This document shows, piece by piece, positions 1-10,278 of a DNA stretch of 64,000 nt (positions are counted from its first letter, which is position 1; every line of letters starts with the position of its first letter). The stretch comes from Moniliophthora roreri (Eukaryota > Basidiomycota > Agaricomycetes > Agaricales > Marasmiaceae): the NCBI GenBank assembly GCA_001466705.2, contig LATX02000057.1:310001-374000 (forward strand). The letters are read 5' to 3'. The notes beneath the pieces are model-generated. The model saw only the letters and a list, made by a program, of their open reading frames with translations, was not told the DNA's origin and made no database searches. The position numbers and the translations under genes were made by a program.

Positions 1-1349
1 GAAGCCATCGTCAAAGAACTCAGCGAAGTGAAGAAAGCCATTGAGGTGGGAGTTCCGCGGCTACTCTTCAACATGGCATGACTGATTTTTTTTTCCAGTC
101 ACACGAATCCGAACTCGCTCGCGAACTGGCTGAGAAGCGACAACAGATAGAAGCTACAGAGAAGCAAAAGATAGAAGCTGCTGTCGCTGCTACCCAAGCA
201 AGTTCTAAATCTTTCACACCTTTCTTGCATGCTCACCTATTGCCTCAGGCCTCTGATGTCAATTCGGTTTTAGAGCTTTTATCTTTCGTTCGTTTGAGGC
301 ACATTTTCCTCAGCGGCGAACGCGATCCTTCTTCTTATGGAGTCAGCCAACGGGAGGTCGAGGTCATTTCCGCATCTACAGCAGCTCTACTTGGTGAAGA
401 CAGTGCAAGTAAAGAAGCTATAATCAACGGATTCATCTCGAAAATGGGCAGTTATCAAGAAGTTCCTTGTATGACATTGGGCTACCACCAATTTTTCAAC
501 ATTGACATCTTTTCATACAGATGAACGGCTTCTTAGCATTACCCAGCAAGTCCTCGCATCTGCTTGCCCACCTATGCCCTCCCATGCAACCCCAACACCA
601 CAAGAGGCGACAACAGACGCAGAACCTGAAACGCGATCCGAAGCGTCAGTTGCTGGTGCTATACCACTGTCAAAATCTGGAAGCTTCCACTTTTTGCAAG
701 AAAGTGAGATTGAGACCACACCCGTCGAGCAAAGTGCGGAATGGGTAGAACATCCCCCCGCTGAGGTACTGCCAGAACGGACTCCTGCACAAGAACAAAT
801 CAACGGACACATTGACAATGTTCAGCCAGAGGTAAGCCTCGCTCCGTGAGCCACGAGCTCAAAGTAACTTGATTTTCATCAATACAGTTGACCCCTACTG
901 AAAACATTGATTGGGCTGCGGAGGGTGAAGATGACCTCCCTTCAATTGATGGTCTGCACGCGACGTTTGGCAAATCTGGCTCCGCTACTCCCAATACTCA
1001 GGAACCTCAAGAACTGGCTCAACCGAATGGCCACGAAGCAACAATGCCAACTGATGATGATGGGTTTACCCAAGCAAGAGGTGGTCGTGGTCGTGGTCGC
1101 GGCTTCCGGAGTGGTGAACGAGGCGGCTTCCGTGGCGGTTTCCGTGGTGGTGAGAGAGGCAGAGGTGGTGATCGCGGATTCCGGGGTCGTGGTAGGACTC
1201 GCTTTTTTTTTATCTGCCCATGTCTCATTCTGAATGCTGGTCCTCTAGGTGGTTCTCGCGGTCGTGGTGAGTGGAGAGGCGAAGGCGGCGAATACCGTGG
1301 TCGAGGTGGTCGCGGTCGTGGCCGAGGTGGTGATAGGGGAGGTGGTTAG
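1..1349 (+). CDS. RGG-box RNA-binding-type protein, 3' part (5' end outside window)
   Basis: Five exons can be followed: 1-45, 99-468, 521-831, 888-1191 and 1249-1349, with GT-AG introns of 52 to 57 nt and phases that agree. The first part is charged and helical (EAIVKELSEVKKAIE, then ARELAEKRQQIEATEKQ). The middle is acidic and Pro/Ser/Thr-rich, with a short patch ENIDWAAEGEDDLPSI. The C-terminus is a long run of RGG/GRGRG repeats (residues coded from about 1075). RGG tails of this kind bind RNA and are common methylarginine targets; the role in RNA binding is inferred from composition only. I do not recognise the family; a caprin- or Stm1-like ribosome/mRNA factor is possible. The last intron (1192-1248) is 57 nt with no stop in frame, so retention would still give an open product. 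Confidence 0.75.
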
Positions 1350-1739
1350 TACCCTTTGAATCGATTACTACGAAACTACATCGCTCATTTTGATGTCAGC
1401 CTCGCCTGCTCTTTCTACTTCTGCATGAGTCTTCTGTACTTTGATTCTTGCTCATTCCTCAAAATGCGCACATGGATGCTGAATCACCCTGTTCATTAGC
1501 CTCTTTGTACTGTGATCTCACATGTGCAGCAGCACACGCTCATTACTGCAATAGTTTCTTGTACACCATCGTAGCCTATTGAACCATATATTACGTGTCC
1601 ACTTTTGAATCTTTGCTGGATCAAACGTGACATCATTCGCGTCATAACAGTCGCACTGTGTTCTTCGCATCTACGTTGAATCTGACATTCAGTACTCAAG
1701 CTTTCAAACAGATTCTCAGCTTGAATAAACTCGGGCAAA
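1350..1739. other. Intergenic spacer
   Basis: This should hold the 3' UTR of the RGG protein and the 5' UTR and promoter of THI6. I see no convincing ORF, repeat or thiamine-type riboswitch here. Confidence 0.5.
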
Positions 1740-3839
1740 ATGGTTGACTACTCTGTATATCTGGTCACTGGTCGAGATCTGCTACCTGCAGGAAAAGTCT
1801 GTAATCCATCTCTGTTCTCCAATCACTGCTGAAGACGACTCCGGCTCTAGGATTTTTTCGAAACTCTGGAACAAGTTGTGCTGTTCGCCGTTTGATATAC
1901 ATCTGAACTCACTTGAATTTCTATGTAGTCCCTTCAGGGAGGTGTCACCATGGTCCAAATCAGGGAGAAAAGAGCGGATACAGCAGAGGTGGGTGTTTTA
2001 TTCGCCACTTTTTACCATCGTTAAAACTCTACAGATATCAGTTTCTGGAAATCTGCCAACGGGCAAAATCAATCTGCGATCAATACAAAGTCCCGCTTCT
2101 CGTAAATGACAGGGTGGACATAGCTCTAGCAATCAATGCAAGTGGTGTGCATGTGGGACAGACCGACATGCCTATAGCCATAACGCGCAAGCTACTCCCG
2201 AAAGACGCCATCATTGGAGCATCATGCAACAACCTCGAGGAGGTGCAGAAGGCACTTACTGATGGTGCAGATTACATTGGCATCGGGGCAGTCTGGGCAA
2301 CGACCACTAAAACCTTGGACAAGCCGGTTGTCGGGGTTAGGAACGTAGGTGCTATGCTGGAAATGCTGGATGGAACACGAATGAAAGCAGTCGCGATTGG
2401 TGAGCCGCTTATCTTCAACCGCAGTAGCTATCAAAACATTCAATTTCGCCTAATGCATCATAGGTGGTATCAAGTCGACAAATCTGCTAAGAACCCTTCA
2501 CGGCTCTGTTTCCCGCACAAATCATGCGCTCGACGGGATAGCCATCGTCTCAGAGATCATGGCTTCCAACCAGCCCAAAGAGGCGGCAACCAAGTTGCGC
2601 GATATCATACAACATTTCAGAGACAGTCGCTCTATTGAACGGGGACTTTGTATGTCCGACAGTTATGCTGTAGAACAGATCTTGGATGGCATTATCCATC
2701 TCTTTGAACGCATGAAAGTGGTCAACCCTCTGGTGCATCAAGTACATATGCGATCTCGGCACTTATATTCCTCGGAAGAGCTCATTCCTCGATTCTAGAT
2801 CACAAATAACGTTGCAATCGCACAATCTGCCAACGTCACCATATCTATCGGTGCCAGCCCTATTATGGCGACGACCGCACAGGAGATGTCAGACCTGGCT
2901 AAGATATGCGATGCTCTCTTGGTTAACATCGGCACTTTAACGCATGGTCCTTACGAAGGGATGCTACAAGCAGGTTGGGATGCCTCTGTTACTTCACTTG
3001 ACTTGATTGATGTGGTTTTAGGTAGCTGCATGAACTCCCATCGAAAACCGATCGTTTTCGACCCTGTCGGAGTAGGCGCAACTAATTTCAGGAAGGAGTC
3101 TGTTAATGGTGTCCAACGTTGTTCTCTGAGATATCTCTTCAGGCTAAACGCCATCTTTCCTCCAGAGATTTTAAACACATGGCAAACAAGTGTCATCAAG
3201 GGCAATGCCGGCGAACTCGCTGCATTAGCAGGGTCTGCAGAGGTTTGTTCTTTTTATATCGGAGGCAATGCCAAACTGGATCTTTTTTCAAGGTAGAGTC
3301 GCGTGGAGTTGACAGCATTGGAAGCGGATTCAATGATCCAGTCACCTTCGTTAGAAATTTGGCTAGGAAAGAGAGTACGTACTTCAATGACCCGTCTTCA
3401 TCAATGTTGACACCTCTGATTAGGATGCATTGTTGCACTCACGGGAAAGACGGATTATGTCTCTGATGGGGTGACTGTTGCGATACTACGGAACGGGCAC
3501 GGACTGCTGGGTCGAATAACTGGCTCGGGATGTATCACTGGATCTTGTATAGCATCTTATTGTGCGGTGGCCTCTCGTTCATTCGATGTCGATGAAGGAC
3601 GTTTAGCGACAGGCAACATGTTTTTGGGGACGATTGCTGGGTGCGTGTCAATTTTTATGCTGCGGGAAGCGACCTCTGATTCTCCACTTAGGATTCTGGT
3701 ACTCACTATTGCAGCAGAAATAGCAGCTACAAGAGGAGATGTTAAAGGACCGGGAACGTTCTTCTCAGCCCTCCTCGATGAGTTGACACTGTTGACACCA
3801 GAGGTCATTAAACAGCATGCTAGTGTTCAAGTAGCATGA
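1740..3839 (+). CDS. THI6: Bifunctional thiamine-phosphate synthase / hydroxyethylthiazole kinase
   Basis: The N-terminal half is a ThiE TIM barrel: start MVDYSVYLVTGRDLLP, then GGVTMVQIREK, LLVNDRVDIALAINASGVHV and DGADYIGIGAVWATTTK, ending ALDGIAIVSEIMAS. The C-terminal half is a ThiM ribokinase-like kinase: NPLVHQITNNVA, ANVTISIGASPIM, IVFDPVGVGAT, IKGNAGELAALAGSAEV and the GRITGSGCITGS catalytic loop. Together they join the pyrimidine and thiazole moieties into thiamine phosphate and phosphorylate the thiazole, as in yeast Thi6. Exons by phase: 1740-1796, 1851-1877, 1929-1988, 2042-2399, 2464-2741, 2799-3108, 3166-3242, 3293-3374, 3424-3640 and 3692-3839. The first donor (GTCTGT) is weak, and the second exon could end at 1874. 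Both domains look intact. Confidence 0.93.
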
Positions 3840-4437
3840 AGAGGACTGCCTGGAACAATGAAGTTTATAAACACGTATCCAAGTCTCATTTACCTGAGTT
3901 GCCCATGCATCGGTGCGGGACGCTGGTTTTTGCTTTCATTGAGAACAAGTCCCGTGAGTAAATATCTTCAAAGGCAGTGAATATGCCTTTGCCGAATTGA
4001 TTGGATCCGCCATTCAGCTTCGCTTTCCTCAAGCAACTCTCAGCGTCCCGATACGACTTAGCAGCCTCCCTGATGTCTCCCCTTCTGTTTTACAGGTTTC
4101 AAGCCTGGACTCATCACGGCATCGACAGATTTCTCGTGGTGTTTAGGCAGGCGAGTCGCGTACATCAAGAGCTTTACTTGTAATTGATAGGAACGCACCT
4201 AGCGACGATGGTAATGGACGGGCTTTCCATCAAGACTTCAGTGATTGGCAGCGGACTTTTTCCGCTTCTAGTGGTAGCAAGCGGCTTGCTACCGGGTTCC
4301 TTGCAGGTTCCTCATTTTCACTTTTCTCCCAGAACCCTGGGGTCGCCGTCTGCCTTAGGCCTGGCGCCATTCCAGTTTCTATTCGTTCATTCACCGCTTC
4401 TATTCTTCATTCGGACACTCCTTTGATTCTGAAACCT
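3840..4437. other. Intergenic spacer
   Basis: About 600 nt between THI6 and the membrane protein gene. Short open frames exist around 4001-4426 but show no family resemblance. A 5' non-coding or signal-peptide exon of the next gene could lie near 4208; I cannot support it. Confidence 0.4.
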
Positions 4438-6419
4438 ATGCCATCCTTCGCGACCACCATTGAAGATTTCTCACCGCTTTTGGTGTACTCTGCAGACTGG
4501 GTTCAGGGTTCAAGTCAGAGCGATAATTTGGTCAGCTCGTACGTATCATCCTATGCTTTCTCTGATTGGAACTCAAGTCCGAATAGATATTCAGCTTCGA
4601 GTTTTTTTGCAACGAACGTTACTGGTGGCAAAGCATCCTTCACGTTTAATGGTACTGGGATTGAGATATTCGGGTCTAAAAGAAATAACCACGGTGGTTA
4701 CGTGGTTCAAATTGACGGAACTTCTGTCTCCACTCAATCTGGTCAATCCAGCGCCAACCAGTTCAAAACTTCGTTATTTTCTCAGAGAAATTTGGAAAAT
4801 AAGCAACACACTGTGACAATCACCAATCAAGGGACGAATTTGCAATTCCTAGACATCGACTTCGTACGTTTTTCGCTCTCACACTGTAATTTCCTCTGAA
4901 AAGTCGGGACATTCTGGTCAGGTCACTTGGTACAGTACCATAGGAGCAGATAATGAGCAACTTGTTGTAAACACAGTTCAAGACACCGACCCTTCCTTTG
5001 CTTATGCTCCCGCCTCTGCATGGTCAAACAATCCTAAGGACCTAGGAACCTTCTCGGGGGGATCCGGACAGTAAGTCCCCTTACTGTCCTTTTTATAAGA
5101 ATCAAAGGCCTTGAATCATATTGCAGCACAACATCCACCTCGGGGGCTTCCTTCACATATACCTTTGAGGCGATTGCAAGAAATAACTGATTCAATGAAC
5201 AATACTGATCGAGTACTCATAGGGCAAGTCATATATTGCGACCCTAGCCTGGATCCTCAATGATGACAATGATCTTTAGGTGACGGCGTTGCGCTTTACG
5301 GTCCTGTTGGGCCATCCGCAGCCGCTTTTGATGTTCAGGTGGATAACGAACAAGCCAGCGCGTTCACTGCAAATAAGGCACGAGATGTACCTCAAGTTCT
5401 GCTATATCGTGCGGACGGTTTGGGACCCGGGAAGCATACCGTAAAGTTGTCTTGCAGGCCGTCTGGTGTAGGACAAGCATGTGGGATCGATTATGCTGAA
5501 GTTTATACTACTAGTTCCATCCAACAAAGGTCAGTTCATCAGAAGGCATGCCATAGAATATCACTGAATCTTTTGAACAGTTCATCCTCTGGTAGCACTT
5601 CGTAAGATTGGTTCTTGTCCTACTCACGTACTTTACTCACCAGTGGTGCAGATCTATATCGTCAGGGGCAATTGCTGGATTAGTGATCGGGATCCTTGTG
5701 TGCATCGGTATCATTATTCTGGGGCTCTTTTGGTACTTCCGCAGACGAAAAGCACGAAAGCAGGAAGAAAAATTTGAATCCGCAACCCTCCCGAGTTGGC
5801 AGACAGGGCCCGAATTCCGTCAGGAAGGCGTCATTGTTAACCAGAAGCCACCGTCCTCGAGGGGCTCGGTAGGACTGCTCCCTATGCCGCCTTATCCAGA
5901 ACCCCCAGCGTCAATACCGCCTCCAAGCACATACCAGTCTCCCAGCTCAAACGCACAATCGTCGACGGTAGTACTCTCTGCTCAATCCGAGATGTATTCC
6001 CTTAGGCGGGAGTCTTTAACAACGGATGAGAGTGCATCATCCTCTCACAGAAGTGTAAGTTTACGTTGCATCTCCTCGCCTTTTTTTTTTTTTTTTTTTT
6101 TGGTTTTCGTGACTGATCCTTATTACAGCACGGGAGACGAATGTCGGCGATGAGTCGATCAACGTCTAATTCGACTTCGCCCCGACCTTCTCGTGGAATC
6201 TCTATGAAGTCGGAAGTACCACCTCCATTACCTTCAGCAGCTGGCCAGTCCTTAAGGGAGGTATCGGAGGAGGAGTTGCGTGCCAATCGTAGAGTAGTTG
6301 AAAGGCGCCCACAGGACTTTGGATCTCTGTCTGTTGGTAGAAGCGCTGGGGAAAGGAGTGAGGAACAACCTCCGCCAGACTATTCGCAAGCTACAGAGCC
6401 TTATCCCACGCGAATTTGA
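4438..6419 (+). CDS. Single-pass membrane protein with repeated beta-rich ectodomain
   Basis: Two related extracellular modules can be read. The first has YSADW, then GKASFTFNGTGIEIFGSKR, NNHGGYVVQIDG and KQHTVTITN. The second has GASFTYTFE, GDGVALYGPVGPS and GPGKHTVKLSC. A Ser-rich linker leads to one membrane span (AIAGLVIGILVCIGIIILG), an RRRKARKQEEK stop-transfer, and a disordered Pro/Ser cytoplasmic tail ending YPTRI. Such galactose-binding-like two-module proteins are abundant and uncharacterised in Agaricomycetes (family knowledge; a wall- or surface-sensing role is only inferred). Exons: 4438-4863, 4922-5070, 5127-5169, about 5280-5529, 5581-5601, 5652-6054 and 6129-6419. The junction 5169/5280 cannot be joined with a canonical donor in the required phase. 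No clear signal peptide precedes the chosen ATG. Confidence 0.75.
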
Positions 6420-6615
6420 GCGTTTTCTTTGTAATTTTCATATACTTATCTTCACTCGGGTTGATCCCATTTTCCTATTTTTTTTCGTAGGGGACGGACA
6501 TTTATACCTCTTTGGACGCGGTGCAAAAAGCTGGCTGTACATTAGTTCATGAAGTAAATCTAGTTTTATCTGTGTCTATACCCTCAACCAAGTGCATTCG
6601 TATTTTGTCAGATCA

Positions 6616-7940
6616 TCATAGTCCAGACTGGTTGCCACTGAGGTCCCATGTGAGAACACCACGATACCGCATTGTACCCTCTTGCAACTTCTTCACAGCA
6701 GCGTTGGCGCCCTCTTCATTCATGGCAAACAACTCGATGATAGGATAAACCTTATTCCTCGCTGCAAACTCGAGCATCTTCGTGCTTTGAAAGATCGATA
6801 AGATATATGGAACGCCAAAGGATATACGGATGACCCACTGATAGTATCTGCTCGCCAGTTTGCTGCCAATGATCTGGAAGCCATAGAAGATAGTCGGCGC
6901 GTATGGTGCTACGAGGTCACCATCAGCGACAGTAAGAGGGAATATCTTGGCTTGAATATCCAACAAAGGTCTGTAGAGACCAAGTTCACTCGACACCGAA
7001 GTGGTAATGAGGAGATGGTTCAGGAGTTTTTTCAGCCCCAAGTCCGAATAGTCGGTGACGCCTTTTGTGGCATAGAACTCACTAGCGCCGAGTTGCATGG
7101 CCTCCTCGCGTTTTGTTTCTGTTGAGGAAAACACCACAACATCGCAGCCCATCTTCGCGGCGAATATGATAGCCAAATGGCCCAGCCCGCCGATTCCTAC
7201 GATACCTACGCGATCAATAGGTTTTACGTGCTCGATGAGTGGCTGGAAAACAGTTGCCCCCCCACCTGAGTAATAACGAAAACCAGTTAGCTTATCATAC
7301 AAAAGCCGGTATCGATTGGAAAGCGACTTACACATGAGAGGAGCAGCATGCTCAGATTTCAAGCCGCTGGGGATAACGAACAGCCACTATACATGATAGC
7401 AGCGGAATCTTAGTAATGTCGTATGGAAGTGATGACAAGTAGCGTATAAGTACCTGTTCCTTCCAGATGGCAAGGTTGCTGAACGAGCCTTGATCAAGAT
7501 CTGCTTCACCGAAAATCTTCGCATATCGGCACCATTGGTCGTTTCCGCTGAGACACTGATCGCATTGGGCGCAGGAGGAGTGAGGATAACCCCAACCGAC
7601 GCGATCTCCAACTTTAACCTTTGTGCAAGCAGGTCCGACCTCGACAACCTCGCCAATGCCTATCCGAGACAGTTAGAATGTGCAGGTGTCATATATAAGG
7701 AATAAACTTTACCTTCGTGACCAAGAACCATATCCTCCTTCAAGAAGTGAAGGTCTGTTGCCGAATTGCTCAGCTACGAGAACCAAGGTGGACCTAGCTG
7801 AAAGACACACCTGTTCCACATAATCCACTATGGGTGACTTTGATGACAACTTCATCGGGTTTCAGGCCGTCCTTGGTGAAAGAAGACTTGACGACGCGTC
7901 CAGATACGGAGCCTTTGAACGTTGTTCCTTGATAGACCAT
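6616..7940 (-). CDS. Zinc-dependent alcohol dehydrogenase (cinnamyl alcohol dehydrogenase / YahK-like MDR)
   Basis: Exons on the minus strand: 7940-7811, 7754-7713, 7659-7454, 7386-7332 and 7265-6616, all phase-consistent. The start MVYQGTTFKGSVSG is chosen because upstream codons show no MDR resemblance. Catalytic zinc ligands are in HSGLCGTDLHF and LGHEG. The structural zinc cysteines are in SCAQCDQC with a further Cys at NDQWCRY. The Rossmann loop is GIVGIGGLGHLA, followed by a likely NADP-type loop (VFSSTETKREEA). These enzymes reduce or oxidise aromatic and aliphatic aldehydes and alcohols in the cytosol. It is divergent to the mitochondrial carrier gene, with 533 bp between the starts. 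The substrate cannot be told from sequence. Confidence 0.88.
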
Positions 7941-8473
7941 CTTCGGGTAGTGAAAGGGAGTAAAAGATACGTTGATAATGCGTCCGCTTTTATACTGTTC
8001 AATGAATAAGCACGGGTGTAAGATAGGCATAGAGAGAAATTGGAAATGCTGCTCGAGAAATGGGAATTGCAAAATATTTTCGCCATCGCGATGGCGCATT
8101 GTGTTCGGGTATAAGTGCGGATGACCGGCGATGAGGAAAGCAGGACTTGCATCGCCAAAACCTCGAAGCCTATCCATTCCGCCCCGAGACATCCTGTGAC
8201 CTTCCGATCATAGAGACCAAGGATGGAGACAAGTTCAGATAAGTTCGGTAGTTAGATCCTGTGGTCGTCGCTGAATGCAAGGTTGTCTTGTCACAAAAGT
8301 GTGACGGTCCGTGGACCAATGTAACCCGATTAAGTGCCCTTAATGAAAAACGTCAGCTTGATACACCACACGTCCTATCGTCCGGAGCAACCTCGTTTCA
8401 TGCATCCGTCTGCTCACTCATTCTAACTACTCTCTTTTGCCGGTAGAGCCTCGCAAGTTTCCAAAATCTCGCC
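7941..8473. promoter_or_regulatory. Shared divergent promoter region
   Basis: This spacer lies between the starts of the minus-strand dehydrogenase and the plus-strand carrier. An open minus-strand frame continues into it to 8192 but has no MDR similarity. I see no clear TATA box. Confidence 0.4.
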
Positions 8474-10019
8474 ATGTCCTCTTCAAACAACGCTGAGAAT
8501 AGAAAACTTATTGGGATACTGTCACCAGAAGTTGCTTCTTATTTCATTGGTTCGTCTACTACTCCGTTTTCGAATGGCTGATGCCAACGATAATCCTTGT
8601 CTTTTCAGCTGGTGGATGCGCTGGTGCAGCTTCAAGGACAGTCGTGAGCCCACTGGAAAGACTCAAGATTATACAGTACGAACATCAAGGTATTGTTCGG
8701 ATCGCTTCGCTGACACTTTTTTGTCACTCCTTTCAGACAAGTACAACCTAAAGGATCAACACAGTACAAAGGCGTATGGAACAGTTTGGTACGAATGTGG
8801 AAAGAGGAGGGATTTAAGGGCTATATGAGGGGGAATGGTATAAATTGCCTAAGGATTGTGCCATACAGGTGAGCACTTCACCCATCTTTCCGGAACTTGA
8901 CCAAACGTCATCTTTTTTCCAGTGCCGTACAGTTCACGACATATGAGCAACTGAAGAAGGCAAGTTTTTAAAGGTTCTTGGCGCATTTTTCGTCGTTTTG
9001 ACGTCAATCAGTGGTTCGCTCGTGGTTCCAGAGAACTTGATACTCCCAAGCGACTGGCGAGTGGCGCCCTGGCTGGGATCACTTCTGTTTGTACGTCATC
9101 GTGGATCCCTTTTATTTTTCTAGAAACTGATTACCATCTTTACAGGCTCAACATACCCTTTGGACCTCGTCCGAGCTCGCCTGTCCATTGCGACGGCATC
9201 TATTCCAATCAACGCTTTACCTTCTGCAACTGAAAGCCTCGGGGCAGCTTTAGCTTCTACCACGACTTCAGCTGCCGCCTCAGCGACCAAGGCAACAACA
9301 AGCTCGCCAAAATTAATAAATGCTATACATACTAGTGCAGCCGCTCAAGCCTCTGCATTGTCTCACAGTTATAAGCCTTCAGAGTTGACGATTTGGGGGA
9401 TGACGATGAAGATTGTGCGGGAAGAGGGAGGGGTCCGCGGCCTGTACCGGGGTTTGGTGGCCACCGCGTTCGGTGTTGCGCCCTATGTGGGAATCAATTT
9501 CGCTGCATACGAACTCCTTAGAGGCATTATCACGCCTCCTGGCAAGACATCGGTTGCACGAAAACTTACGTGCGGTGCCCTGGCCGGTACGTGCTGGCAA
9601 TATTATTTTGATGCGAGATTTTCTGATGGGATCGCTTCCGCTCCGTGCGCATTCCAGGGTCGATATCTCAAACGTTGACCTACCCCTTTGATGTGCTTCG
9701 GCGGAAGATGCAGGTCACTGGTATGAAGTCAAGTGGGCTAGGGATAAAGTACAACGGTGCCTTTGAAGCACTAATAGGTATTATACGGACTGAGGGGTTC
9801 GTGGGCCTGTACAGGGGGCTCTGGCCAAACTTATGTAGGTGGTGATTGAGCGCTGTATGGAATATTGATGAACTGATGTGCAATCGCAGTGAAAGTGGCA
9901 CCCAGCATTGCAACTTCATTTTTCACGTATGAACTGGTAAGGGGTTTCTTCGGTTGCATGGTGAATGGCAGATTGAACATTATGAACAGGTAAAGGATCT
10001 GCTGGTGCCAAAGGATTGA
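8474..10019 (+). CDS. Mitochondrial carrier, Ypr011c-like (APS/PAPS transporter type)
   Basis: Three carrier repeats are visible with signature motifs: SRTVVSPLERLKII, STYPLDLVRARLSI and LTYPFDVLRRKMQV, each followed by a GxxGLYRG-type motif (YMRGNGINCLRI, RGLYRGLVAT, VGLYRGLWPN). The closest family I know is yeast Ypr011c, reported to carry adenosine 5'-phosphosulfate and PAPS across the inner membrane; the substrate here is inferred. Exons: 8474-8549, 8609-8675, 8737-8868, 8923-8959, 9012-9090, 9146-9586, 9658-9834, 9890-9936 and 9990-10019. The intron 8960-9011 uses a GC donor (GCAAGT). Repeat 2 carries an Ala/Ser/Thr-rich insertion of about 50 residues between DLVRARLSI and the next matrix helix. 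Confidence 0.9.
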
Positions 10020-10278
10020 ACAAGATAGATGAATGACCACATAGCGTATATACAATATTTTATTCTAAGATATACAGGAGTGTTGCCACTGTTTTACTAG
10101 ATGAGACGTGTAAGTACCTATTTGAAATGTAGATATGTGGACTTGTAAATGTGTGAACTTTTTGAGGTGGCATATCAATTTTGGACCGCATCGGCCACGA
10201 CGTCAAACTCACGAGCAACTCACGAGATACCCATACAGTGGTACACCTCGTTGTGCACAGGCCTTGCAGCGCAGGGAG

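Noticed and set aside
4184..4426. Possible upstream exon or signal peptide of the ectodomain gene
   Set aside because: Hydrophobic stretch exists but no donor/acceptor pair links it in phase to 4438.
6082..6100. Long poly-T run
   Set aside because: It lies in intron 6055-6128 just before the acceptor and is an ordinary polypyrimidine tract.
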